Position numbers and translations under genes: made by a program. The notes under the pieces were generated by a model. That model ran no database searches and had not been told where the DNA came from. It worked only from the letters and a program-made list of their open reading frames with translations. This document shows, piece after piece, positions 35,469-47,126 of a DNA stretch of 64,000 nucleotides. Position 1 is the first letter of the stretch; each line of letters starts with the position of its first letter. This DNA is from Balaenoptera acutorostrata (Eukaryota > Chordata > Mammalia > Artiodactyla > Balaenopteridae), in assembly GCF_949987535.1 (NCBI RefSeq), contig NW_026645837.1, positions 62,001-126,000 of the forward strand, read 5' to 3'.

Positions 35469-36690
35469 TCAAGGGTAGCTTAGGGTTAGGGTTAGGGTTA
35501 GGGTGAGGGTTAGGGTATGGCTTAGGGTACGGGTTCGGGGAGGGGTTCGGGTAGGGCGTAGGGTATGGGTTAGGGTTAGGGTTAGTGTTAGGGTTAGGGC
35601 TCGGTTTAGGGTACAGGTTAGGATTAGGGTACGTGTTAGGGTTAGTGTACGCGTTAGGGTCAGGGTAGTTATTAAACCTATGACACTCTCTAGATACCCC
35701 TTAGCACGTACAGGAATATTATTGGGGGTCCAGCCATGGAGAAGAGTTTAGACACTAGGAGAAGATAAGGAACACACCCATTATCACGAAATCACATTAG
35801 GATTCTCTTTTTAACCTGTTCCTTAAAACACTAGTGCTTAGGAAATCTATTGGAGGCAGAAGCAGTCAAGGGTAGCTTAGGGTTAGTGTTAGGGTTAGGG
35901 TGAGGGTTAGGGTATGGCTTAGGGTACTGGTTCAGGGAGGGGTTCGGGTAGGGCGTAGGGTATGGGTTAGGGTTAGGGTTAGGGTTAGTGTTAGGGTTAG
36001 GGCTCGGTTTAGGGTACGGGTTAGGATTAGGGTACGCGTTAGGGTTAGGGTAGGGGTTAGAGTTAGGGTACGCGATAGGGTGAGGGTAGTTATTAAACCT
36101 ATCACACTCTCTAGATACCCCTTAGCACATAAAGGAATATTATTTGGGGGTCCATCCATGGAGAAGAGTTTAGACACGAGGAGAAGATAAGGAACACACC
36201 CATTATCAAGAAATCACATTAGGATTCTCTTTTTAACCTGTTCCTTAAAACACTAGTGCTTAGGAAATCTATTGGAGGCAGAAGCCGTCAAGGGTAGCTT
36301 AGGGTTAGGGTTAGGGTTAGGGTGAGTGTTAGGGTACGGCTTAGGGCACTGGTTCGGGGAGGTGTTCCGGTAGGGCGTAGGGTATGGGTTAGGGTTAGGG
36401 TTAGGGTTAGTGTTAGGGTTAGGGCTCGGTTTAGGGTACGGGTTAGGATTAGGGTACGTGTTAGGGTTAGTGTACGCGTTAGGGTGAGGGTAGTTATTAA
36501 ACCTATTCCACTCTCTAGATACCCCTTAGCACGTACAGGAATATTATTGGGGGTCCAGCCATGGAGAAGAGTTTAGACACTAGGAGAAGATAAGGAACAC
36601 ACCCATTATCACGAAATCACATTAGGATTCTCTTTTTAACCTGTTCCTTAAAACACTAGTGCTTAGGAAATCTATTGGAAGCAGAAGCAG
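35469..36690 (+). repeat. D3-H-D3 trio, copy 2
   Basis: Monomers start at 35469 (397 bp, a D3 lacking one more hexamer), 35866 (H, 422) and 36288 (D3, 403, with GTTCCGGTAGGG). The unit is 1222 bp, six fewer than copy 1, which is exactly one hexamer. It is followed by a D6-like monomer, as in the larger repeats. Confidence 0.88.
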
Positions 36691-37112
36691 TCAAGGGTAG
36701 CTTAGAGTTAGTGTTAGGGTTAGGGTGAGGGTTAGGGTATGGCTTAGGGTACGGGTTCGGGGAGGGGTTCGGGTAGGACGTAGGGTATGGGTTAGGGTTA
36801 GGGTTAGGGTTAGTGTTAGGGTTAGGGCTCGGTTTAGGGTATGGGTTAGGATTAGGGTACGTGTTAGGGTTAGGGTAGGGGTTAGGGTTAGAGTACTCGT
36901 TAGGGTGGGGGTAGTTATTAAACCTATCACACTCTCTAGATACCCCTTAGCACGTAAAGGAATATTATTTGGGGGTCCAGCCATGGAGAAGAGTTTAGAC
37001 ACGAGGAGAAGATAAGGAACACACCCATTATCAAGAAATCACATTAGGATTCTCTTTTTAACCAGTTCCTTAAAACACTAGTGCTTAGGAAATCTATTGG
37101 ATGCAGAAGCCG
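36691..37112 (+). repeat. D6-like monomer that retains the 36-bp unit (422 bp)
   Basis: It carries the D6 diagnostic bases (GTAGGACGTAGGG, GTATGGGTTAGG, TACTCGTTAGGG) and sits where D6 monomers sit (after D3-H-D3), yet the six hexamers missing from D6 are present. It is either the pre-deletion form or a D6 monomer repaired by exchange with a V-type neighbour, since GTACGTGTTAGGG and TTAGAGTAC match the V monomer. The next monomer is L, as after V elsewhere. Confidence 0.85.
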
Positions 37113-38359
37113 TCAAGGGAAGCTTAGGGTTAGGGTTAGGGTTAGGGTGAGGGTTAGGGTACGGCTTACGATAAGGGTTCGGGGAGGGGTTCGGGTAGGG
37201 CGTAGGGTATGGGTTAGGGTTAGGGTTAGGGCTAGTGTTAGGGTTAGGGCTCGGTTTAGGGTACGGGTTAGGATTAGGGTATGCGTTAGGGTTAGGGTAG
37301 GGGTTAGGGTTAGGGTACGCGTTAGGGTGAGGGTAGTTTTTAAACCTATCCCACTCTCTAGATACCCCTTAGCACGTAAAGGAATATTATTTGGGGGTCC
37401 AGCCATGGAGAAGAGTTTAGACACGAGGAGAAGATAAGGAACACACCCATTATAAATAAATCACATTAGAATTCTCTTTTTAACCTGTTCCTTAAATCAC
37501 TAGTGCTTAGGAAATCTTTTGGAGGCAGAAGCCGTCAAGGGTAGCTTAGGTTTAGGGTTAGGGTTAGGGTGAGGGTTAGGGTACGGCTTACGATAAGGGT
37601 TCGGGGAGGGGTTCGGGTAGGGCGTAGGATATGGGTTAGGGTTAGGGTTAGGGTTAGTGTTAGGGTTAGGGCTCGGTTTAGGGTACGGGTTAGGATTAGG
37701 GTACGTGTTAGGGTTAGTGTACGCGTTAGGGTGAGGGTAGTTATTAAACCTATTCCACTCTCTAGATACCCCTTAGCACGTACAGGAATATTATTGGGGG
37801 TCCAGCCATGGAGAAGAGTTTAGACACTAGGATAAGATAAGGAACACACCCATTATCACGAAATCACATTAGGATTCTCTTTTTAACCTGTTCCTTAAAA
37901 CACTAGTGCTTAGGAAATCTATTGGAGGCAGAAGCAGTCAAGGGTAGCTTAGGGTTAGTGTTAGGGTTAGGGTGAGGGTTAGGGTATGGCTTAGGGTACG
38001 GGTTCGGGGAGGGGTTCGGGTAGGACGTAGGGTATGGGTTAGGGTTAGGGTTAGGGTTAGTGTTAGGGTTAGGGCTCGGTTTAGGGTATGCGTTAGGATT
38101 AGGGTACTCGTTAGGGTTAGGTTAGCGGTTAGGGTTAGGTTACGCGTTAGGGTGAGGGTAGTTATTAAACCTATCCCACTCTCTAGATACCCCTTAGCAC
38201 GTAAAGGAATATTATTTGGGGGTCCAGCCATGGAGAAGAGTTTAGACACTAGGAGAAGATAAGGAACACACACATTATCACGAAATCACATTAGGATTCT
38301 CTTTTTAACCTGTTCCTTAAAACACTAGTGCTTAGGAAATCTATTGGAGGCAGAAGCAG
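37113..38359 (+). repeat. L-D3-mosaic block leading into the diverged monomers
   Basis: Monomers start at 37113 (L, 422, with GGATGCAGAAGCC), 37535 (L-marked D3, 403) and 37938 (422). The last has a D6-like left part (GGACGTAGGG, TACTCGTTAGGG), an unusual GGTTAGGTTAGCGG stretch, and a spacer shared with the chimera at 7862 (ACACACACATTATCACG). It leads into the X monomer at 38360, just as 7862 leads into 8266. Confidence 0.86.
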
Positions 38360-40370
38360 TCAAGGGTAGCTTAGGGTTAGGGTTAGGGTTAGGGTGAGGG
38401 TTAGGGTACGGCTTAGGGTACGGGTTCGGGAAGGGGTTCGGGTACGGCGTAGGGTATGGGTTAGGGTTAGGGTTATTGTTAGTGTTAGGGTTAGGTCTCG
38501 GTTTATGGTATGGGTTAGGATTAGGGTATGCGTTAGGGTTAGGGTAGGGGTTAGGGTTAGGGTACGCGTTACGGTGAGGGTAGTTATTAAACCTATCCCA
38601 CTCTCTAGATACCCCTTAGGACGTAAAAGAATATTATTTGGGGGTCCAGCCATGGAGAAGAGTTAAGACACCAGGATAAGATAAGGAACACACCCATTAT
38701 CAAGAAGTCACATTAGGATTCTCTTTTGAACCTGTTTTTTAAAACACTACTGTTTAGGAAATCTATTGCAGGCAGAAGCAGTCAAGGGTAGCTTAGCATT
38801 AGGGTTAGGGTTAGGGTACGGCTTAGGGTACGGGTTAGGTGAGGGGTTCGGGTAGGGAGTAGGGTATGGGTTAGGGTTAGGGTTAGGGTTAGTGTTAGGG
38901 TTAGGTCTCGGTTTAGGGTACGGTTTAGGATTAGTGTATGCGTTAGTGTTACGGTAGGGGTTAGGGTTAGGGTACGCATTAGGGTTAGGGTAGTTATTAA
39001 ACCTATCCCACTCTGTAGATACCCCTTAGCACGTAAAGGAATATTATTTTGGGGTCCAGCCATGGAGAAGAGTTTCGACACTAGGATAAGATAAAGATCA
39101 CACCGATTATAAAGAAATCACATTAGGATTCTCTTTTTAACCTATTCCTAAAAACACTAGTGCTGAGGAAATCTATTGGAGGCAGAAGCAGTCAAGGGTA
39201 GCTTAGGGTTAGGGTTAGGGTTAGGGTGAGGGTTAGGGTACGGGTTCGGGGACGGGTTCGGGAAGGGCGTAGGGTATGGGTTAGGATTAGGGTACGCGTT
39301 AGGGTTAGGGTAGGGGTTAGGGTTAGGGTACGCATTAGGGTGAGGGTAGTTATTAAACCTATCCCACTCTCTAGATACCCCTTAGCACGTAGAGGAATAT
39401 TATTGGGGGTCCAGCCATGGAGAAGAGTTTAGACACTAGGAGAAGATAAGGAACCACCCATTATCACGAAATCACATTAGGATTCTCTTTTTAACCTGTT
39501 CCTTAAAACACTAGTGCTTAGGAAATCTATTGGAGGCAGAAGCAGTCAAGGGTAGCTTAGGGTTAGTGTTAGGGTTAGGGTGAGGGTTAGGGTATGGCTT
39601 AGGGTACGGGTTCAGGGAGGGGTTCGGGTAGGGCGTAGGGTATGGGTTAGGGTTAGGGTTAGGGTTAGTGTTAGGGTTAGGGCTCGGTTTAGGGTACGGG
39701 TTAGGATTAGGGTACGCGTTAGGGTTAGGGTAGGGGTTAGGGTTAGGGTACGCGATAGGGTGAGGGTAGTTATTAAACCTATCACACTCTCTAGATACCC
39801 CTTAGCACATAAAGGAATATTATTTGGGGGTCCATCCATGGAGAAGAGTTTAGACACGAGGAGAAGATAAGGAACACACCCATTATCAAGAAATCACATT
39901 AGAATTCTCTTTTTAACATGTTCCTTAAAACACTAGTGCTTAGGATATCTATTGGAGGCAGAAGCCGTCAAGGGTAGCTTAGGGTTAGGGTTAGGGTTAG
40001 GGTGAGGGTTAGGGTACGGCTTAGGGCACTGGTTCGGGGAGGTGTTCGGGTAGGGCGTAGGGTATGGGTTAGGGTTAGGGTTAGGGTTAGTGTTAGGGTT
40101 AGGGCTCGGTTTAGGGTACGGGTTAGGATTAGGGTACGTGTTAGGGTTAGTGTACGCGTTAGGGTGAGGGTAGTTATTAAACCTATTCCACTCTCTAGAT
40201 AACCCTTAGCACGTACAGGAATATTATTGGGGGTCCAGCCATGGAGAAGAGTTTAGACACTAGGAGAAGATAAGGAACACACCCATTATCACGAAATCAC
40301 ATTAGGATTCTCTTTTTAACCTGTTCCTTAAAACACTAGTGCTTAGGAAATCTATTGGAGGCAGAAGCAG
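38360..40370 (+). repeat. Diverged five-monomer block (2011 bp) before the second long copy
   Basis: Monomers start at 38360 (X, 422, like 8266), 38782 (X, 410, with GGGAGTAGGG and GGTCTCGG), 39192 (354), 39546 (H, 422) and 39968 (D3, 403, with GGATATCTATTGG). A second X pair starts 2011 bp later at 40371. The spacer after 38782 has several private changes (AAGATCACACCG, AAAGAAATC, GTGCTGAGG). These are among the most diverged monomers in the window. Confidence 0.87.
39192..39545 (+). repeat. Shortest monomer (354 bp)
   Basis: Compared with the 422-bp form it lacks 66 bp (eleven hexamers) from the telomere-like half and two single bases from the spacer (the D3-like T, and one base giving GGAACCACCC). 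The hexamer register is still intact. CACGTAGAGG in the spacer is unique here. Confidence 0.9.
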
Positions 40371-41196
40371 TCAAGGGTAGCTTAGGGTTAGGGTTAGGGT
40401 TAGGGTGAGGGTTAGGGTACGGCGTAGGGTACGGGTTCGGGAAGGGGTTCGGGTACGGCGTAGGGTATGGGTTAGGGTTAGGGTTATTGTTAGTGTTAGG
40501 GTTAGGTCTCGGTTTATGGTATGGGTTAGGATTAGGGTATGAGTTAGGGTTAGGGTAGGGGTTAGGGTTAGGGTACGCTTTAGGGTGAGGGTAGTTATTA
40601 AACCTATCCCACTCTCTAGATACCCCTTAGGACGTAAAAGAATATTATTTGGGGGTCCAGCCATGGAGAAGAGTTTAGACACCAAGATAAGATAAGGAAC
40701 ACACCCATTATCAAGAAGTCACATTAGGATTCTCTTTTGAACCTGTTTTTTAAAACACTACTGTTTAGGAAATCTATTGCAGGCAGAAGCAGTCAAGGGT
40801 AGCTTAGCATTAGGGTTAGGGTTAGGATACGGCTTAGGGTACGGGTTAGGTGAGGGGTTCGGGTAGGGCGTAGGGTATGGGTTAGGGTTAGGGTTAGTGT
40901 TAGGGTTAGGGCTCGGTTTAGGGTACGGGTTAGGATTAGGGTACGCGTTAGGGTTAGGGTTGGGGTTAGGGTTAGGGTACGCGATAGGGTGAGGGTAGTT
41001 ATTAAACCTATCACACTCTCTAGATACCCCTTAGCACATAAAGGAATATTATTTGGGGGTCCATCCATGGAGAAGAGTTTAGACACGAGGAGAAGATAAG
41101 GAACACACCCATTATCAAGAAATCACATTAGGATTCTCTTTTTAACATGTTCCTTAAAACACTAGTGCTTAGGAAATCTATTGGAGGCAGAAGCCG

Positions 41197-41618
41197 TCAA
41201 GGGTAGCTTAGGGTTAGGGTTAGGGTTAGGGTGAGGGTTAGGGTACGGCTTAGGGCACGGGTTCGGGGAGGGGTTCGGGTAGGGCGTAGGGTATGGGTTA
41301 GGGTTAGGGTTAGGGTTAGTGTTAGGGTTAGGGCTCGGTTTAGGGTACGGGTTAGGATTAGGGTACGCGTTAGGGTTAGGGTAGGGGTTAGGGTTAGGGT
41401 ACGCGTTAGGGTGGGGGTAGTTATTAAACCTATCACACTCTCTAGATACCCCTTAGCACGTAAAAGAATATTATTTGGGGGTCCAGCCTTGGAGAAGAGT
41501 TTAGACACGAGGAGAATATAAGGAACACACCCATTATCAAGAAATCACATTAGGATTCTCTTTTTAACCTGTTACTTAAAACACTAGTGCTTAGGAAATC
41601 TATTGGAGGCAGAAGCAG
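41197..41618 (+). repeat. Fusion monomer corresponding to two monomers at 9092-9952
   Basis: The left part matches the D3 monomer at 9092 (GGGCACGGGTTCGGG). The right part matches the monomer at 9495 (TACGCGTTAGGGTGGGGG, CACGTAAAAGAATATT, CCAGCCTTGG). The 861 bp of those two monomers is represented here by 422 bp. This is the expected product of unequal exchange, or deletion, between homologous positions of adjacent monomers. Confidence 0.88.
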
Positions 41619-44160
41619 TCAAGGGTAGCTTAGGGTTAGGGTTAGGGTTAGGGTTAGGGTTAGGGTGAGGGTTAGGGTATGGCTTAGGGTACGGGTTCGG
41701 GGAGGGGTTCGGGTAGGGCGTAGGGTATGGGTTAGGGTTATGGTTAGGGTTAGTGTTAGGGTTAGGGCTCGGTTTAGGGTACGGGTTAGGATTAGGGTAC
41801 GCGTTAGTGTTAGGGTAGGTGTTAGGGTTAGGGTACGTGATAGGGTGAGGTTAGTTATTAAACCTATCCCACTCTCTAGATACCCCTTAGCACGTAAAGG
41901 AATATTATTTGGGGGTCCAGCCATGGAGAAGAGTTTAGACACTAGGAGAAGATAAGGAACACACCCATTATCAAGAAATCACATTAGGATTCTCTTTTTA
42001 ACCTGTTCCTTAAAACACTAGTGCTTAGGAAATCTATTGGAGACAGAAGCAGTCAAGGGTAGCTTAGGGTTAGGGTTAGGGTTAGGGTGAGGGTTAGGGT
42101 ATGGCTTAGGGTACGGGTTCGGGGAGGGGTTCGGGTAGGGCCTAGGGTATGGGTTAGGGTTAGGGTTAGGGTTAGTGTTAGGGTTAGGGCTCGGTTTAGG
42201 GTACGGGTTAGGATTAGGGTACGCGTTAGGGTTAGGGTAGGGGTTAGGGTTAGGGTACGCGTTAGGTTGGGGGTAGTTATTAAACCTATCACACTCTCTA
42301 GATACCGCTTAGCACGTAAAGGAATATTATTTGGGGGTCCAGCCATGGAGAAGAGTTTAGACACGAGGAGAAGATAAGGAACACACCCATTATCAAGAAA
42401 TCACATTAGGATTCTCTTTTTAACCTGTTCCTTAAAACACTAGTGCTTAGGAAATCTATTGGAGGCAGAAGCAGTCAAGGGTAGCTTAGGGTTAGGGTTA
42501 GGGTTAGGGTGAGGGTTAGGGTACGGCTTAGGGTACGGGTTCGGGGAGGGGTTCGGGTAGGGCGTAGGGTATGGGTTAGGGTTAGGGTTAGGGCTAGTGT
42601 TAGGGTTAGGGCTCGGTTTAGGGTACGGGTTAGGATTAGGGTACGCGTTAGTGTTAGGGTAGGGGTTAGGGTTAGGGTACGCGTTAGGGTGAGGGTAGTT
42701 ATTAAACCTATCACACTCTCTAGATACCCCTTAGCACGTAAAGGAATATTATTTGGGGGTCCAGCCATGGAGAAGAGTTTAGACACGAGGAGAATATAAG
42801 GAACACACCCATTATCAAGAAATCACATTAGGATTCTCTTTTTAACCTGTTCCTTAAAACACTAGTGCTTAGGAAATCTATTGGAGGCAGAAGCAGTCAA
42901 GAGTAGCTTAGGGTTAGGGTTAGGGTTAGGGTGAGGGCTAGGGTATGGCTTAGGGTACGGGTTCGGGGAGGGGTTCGGGTAGGGCATAGGGTATTTGTTA
43001 GGGTTAGGGTTAGGGTTAGTTTTAGGGTTAGGGCTCGGTTTAGGTACGGGTTAGGATTAGGGAACACGTTAGGGTTAGGGTAGGGGTTAGGGTTAGGGTA
43101 CGTGTTAGGGTGAGGGTAGTTATTAAACCTATCACACTCTCTAGATACCCCTTAGCACATAAAGGAATATTATTTGGGGGTCCAGCCATGGAGAAGAGTT
43201 TAGACACGAGGAGAAGATAAGGAACACACCCATTATCAAGAAATCACATTAGGATTCTCTTTTTAACCTGTTCCTTAAAACACTAGTGCTTAGGAAATCT
43301 ATTGGAGGCAGAAGCCGTCAAGGGTAGCTTAGGGTTAGGGTTAGGGTTAGGGTGAGGGTTAGGGTACGGCTTAGGGTACGGGTTCGGGGAGGGGTTCGGG
43401 TAGGGCGTAGGGTATGGGTTAGGGTTAGGGTTCGGCTAGGGTTAGGGTTAGGGCTCGGTTTAGGGTACGGGTTAGGATTAGGGTACGCGTTAGTGTTAGG
43501 GTAGGGGTTAGGGTTAGGGTACGCGTTAGGGTGAGGGTAGTTATTAAACCTATCCCACTCTCTAGATACCCCTTAGCACTTAAAGGAATATTATTTGGGG
43601 GTCCAGCCATGGAGAAGAGTTTAGACACGAGGAGAATATAAGGAACACACCCATTATCAAGAAATCACATTAGGATTCTCTTTTTAACCTGTTCCTTAAA
43701 ACACTAGTGCTTAGGAAATCTATTGGAGGCAGAAGCAGTCAAGGGTAGCTTAGGGATAGGGTTAGGGTTAGGGTGAGGGTTAGGGTATGGCTTAGGGTAC
43801 GGGTTCGGGGAGGGGTTCGGGTAGGGCGTAGGGTATGGGTTAGGGTTAGGGTTAGGGTTAGTGTTAGGTTTAGGGCTCGGTTTAGGGTACGGGTTAGGAT
43901 TAGGGTACGCGTTAGTGTTAGGGTAGGTGTTAGGGTTAGGGTACGCGATAGGGTGAGGTTAGTTATTAAACCTATCCCACTCTCTAGATACCCGTTAGCA
44001 CGTAAAGGAATATTATTTGGGGGTCCAGCCATGGAGAAGAGTTTAGACACTAGGAGAAGATAAGGAACACACCCATTATCAAGAAATCACATTAGGATTC
44101 TCTTTTTAACCTGTTCCTTAAAACACTAGTGCTTAGGAAATCTATTGGAGGCAGAAGCAG

Positions 44161-47126
44161 TCAAGGGTAGCTTAGGGTTAGGGTTAGGGTTAGGGTGAGG
44201 GTTAGGGTATGGCTTAGGGTACGGGTTCGGGGAGGGGTTCGGGTAGTGCGTAGGGTATAGGTTAGGATTAGCGTTAGGGTTAGTGTTAGGGTTAGGGCTC
44301 GGTTTAGGGTACGGGTTAGGATTAGGGTACGTGTTAGGGTTAGGGTAGGGGTTAGGGTTAGGGTACGCGTTAGGGTGGGTGTAGTTATTAAACCTATCAC
44401 ACTCTCTAGATACCCCTTAGCACGTAAAGGAATATTATTTGGGGGTCCAGCCATGGAGAAGAGTTTAGACACGAGGAGAAGATAAGGAACACACCCATTA
44501 TCAAGAAATCACATTAGGATTCTGTTTTTAACCAGTTCCTTAAAACACTAGTGCTTAGGAAATCTATTGGAGGCAGAAGCCGTCAAGGGTAGCTTAGGGT
44601 TAGGGTTAGGGTTAGGGTGAGGGTTAGGGTACGGCTTAGGGTACGGGTTCGGGGAGGGGTTCGGGTAGGGCGTAGGGTATGGGTTAGGGTTAGGGTTAGG
44701 GTTAGTGTTAGGTTTAGGGCTCGGTTTAGGGTACGGGTTAGGATTAGGGTACGCGTTAGTGTTAGGGTAGGTGTTAGGGTTAGGGTACGCGATAGGGTGA
44801 GGTTAGTTATTAAACCTATCCCACTCTCTAGATACCCGTTAGCACGTAAAGGAATATTATTTGGGGGTCCAGCCATGGAGAAGAGTTTAGACAATAGGAG
44901 AAGATAAGGAACACACCCATTATCAAGAAATCACATTAGGATTCTCTTTTTAACCTGTTCCTTAAAACACTAGTGCTTAGGAAATCTATTGGAGGCAGAA
45001 GCAGTCAAGGGTAGCTTAGGGTTAGGGTTAGGGTTAGGGTTAGGGTTAGGGTGAGGGTTAGGGTATGGCTTAGGGTACGGGTTCGGGGAGGGGTTCGGGT
45101 AGGGCGTAGGGTATGGGTTAGGGTTATGGTTAGGGTTAGTGTTAGGGTTAGGGCTCGGTTTAGGGTACGGGTTAGGATTAGGGTACGCGTTAGTGTTAGG
45201 GTAGGTGTTAGGGTTAGGGTACGTGATAGGGTGAGGTTAGTTATTAAACCTATCCCACTCTCTAGATACCCCTTAGCACGTAAAGGAATATTATTTGGGG
45301 GTCCAGCCATGGAGAAGAGTTTAGACACTAGGAGAAGATAAGGAACACACCCATTATCAAGAAATCACATTAGGATTCTCTTTTTAACCTGTTCCTTAAA
45401 ACACTAGTGCTTAGGAAATCTATTGGAGGCAGAAGCAGTCAAGGATAGCTTAGGGTTAGGGTTAGGGTTAGGGTGAGGGTTAGGGTATGGCTTAGGGTAC
45501 GGGTTCGGGGAGGGGTTCGGGTAGGGCCTAGGGTATGGGTTAGGGTTAGGGTTAGGGTTAGTGTTAGGGTTAGGGTTCGGTTTAGGGTACGGGTTAGGAT
45601 TAGGGTACGCGTTAGGGTTAGGGTAGGGGTTAGGGTTAGGGTACGCGTTAGGGTGGGGGTAGTTATTAAACCTATCACACTCTCTAGATACCCCTTAGCA
45701 CGTAAAGGAATATTATTTGGGGGTCCAGCCATGGAGAAGAGTTTAGACACGAGGAGAAGATAAGGAACACACCCATTATCAAGAAATCACATTAGGATTC
45801 TCTTTTTAACCTGTTCCTTAAAACACTAGTGCTTAGGAAATCTATTGGAGGCAGAAGCAGTCAAGGGTAGCTTAGGGTTAGGGTTAGGGTTAGGGTGAGG
45901 GTTAGGGTATGGCTTAGGGTACGGGTTCGGGGAGGGGTTCGGGTAGGGCGTAGGGTATGGGTTAGGGTTAGGGTTAGGGTTAGTGTTAGGTTTAGGGCTC
46001 GGTTTAGGGTACGGGTTAGGATTAGGGTACGCGTTAGTGTTAGGGTAGGTGTTAGGGTTAGGGTACGCGATAGGGTGAGGTTAGTTATTAAACCTATCCC
46101 ACTCTCTAGATACCCGTTAGCACGTAAAGGAATATTATTTGGGGGTCCAGCCATGGAGAAGAGTTTAGACAATAGGAGAAGATAAGGAACACACCCATTA
46201 TCAAGAAATCACATTAGGATTCTCTTTTTAACCTGTTCCTTAAAACACTAGTGCTTAGGAAATCTATTGGAGGCAGAAGCAGTCAAGGGTAGCTTAGGGT
46301 TAGGGTTAGGGTTAGGGTGAGGGTTAGGGTATGGCTTAGGGTACGGGTTCGGGGAGGGGTTCGGGTAGTGCGTAGGGTATGGGTTAGGATTAGCGTTAGG
46401 GTTAGTGTTAGGGTTAGGGCTCGGTTTAGGGTACGGGTTAGGATTAGGGTACGTGTTAGGGTTAGGGTAGGGGTTAGGGTTAGGGTACGCGTTAGGGTGG
46501 GTGTAGTTATTAAACCTATCACACTCTCTAGATACCCCTTAGCACGTAAAGGAATATTATTTGGGGGTCCAGCCATGGAGAAGAGTTTAGACACGAGGAG
46601 AAGATAAGGAACACACCCATTATCAAGAAATCACATTAGGATTCTGTTTTTAACCAGTTCCTTAAAACACTAGTGCTTAGGAAATCTATTGGAGGCAGAA
46701 GCCGTCAAGGGTAGCTTAGGGTTAGGGTTAGGGTTAGGGTGAGGGTTAGGGTACGGCTTAGGGTACGGGTTCGGGGAGGGGTTCGGGTAGGGCGTAGGGT
46801 ATGGGTTAGGGTTAGGGTTAGGGTTAGTGTTAGGTTTAGGGCTCGGTTTAGGGTATGGGTTAGGATTAGGGTACGCGTTAGTGTTAGGGTAGGTGTTAGG
46901 GTTAGGGTACGCGATAGGGTGAGGTTAGTTATTAAACCTATCCCACTCTCTAGATACCCGTTAGCACGTAAAGGAATATTATTTGGGGGTCCAGCCATGG
47001 AGAAGAGTTTAGACAATAGGAGAAGATAAGGAACACACCCATTATCAAGAAATCACATTAGGATTCTCTTTTTAACCTGTTCCTTAAAACACTAGTGCTT
47101 AGGAAATCTATTGGAGGCAGAAGCAG
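44161..47126 (+). repeat. R-A-E-P-A-R-A module, second occurrence
   Basis: Monomers start at 44161 (R), 44583 (A), 45005 (E, 434), 45439 (P), 45861 (A), 46283 (R) and 46705 (A). The 2122-bp 5-monomer period is visible between the two R monomers. The module matches 13351-16316 at offset 30810 and 51367-54332 at offset 7206. Confidence 0.93.
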
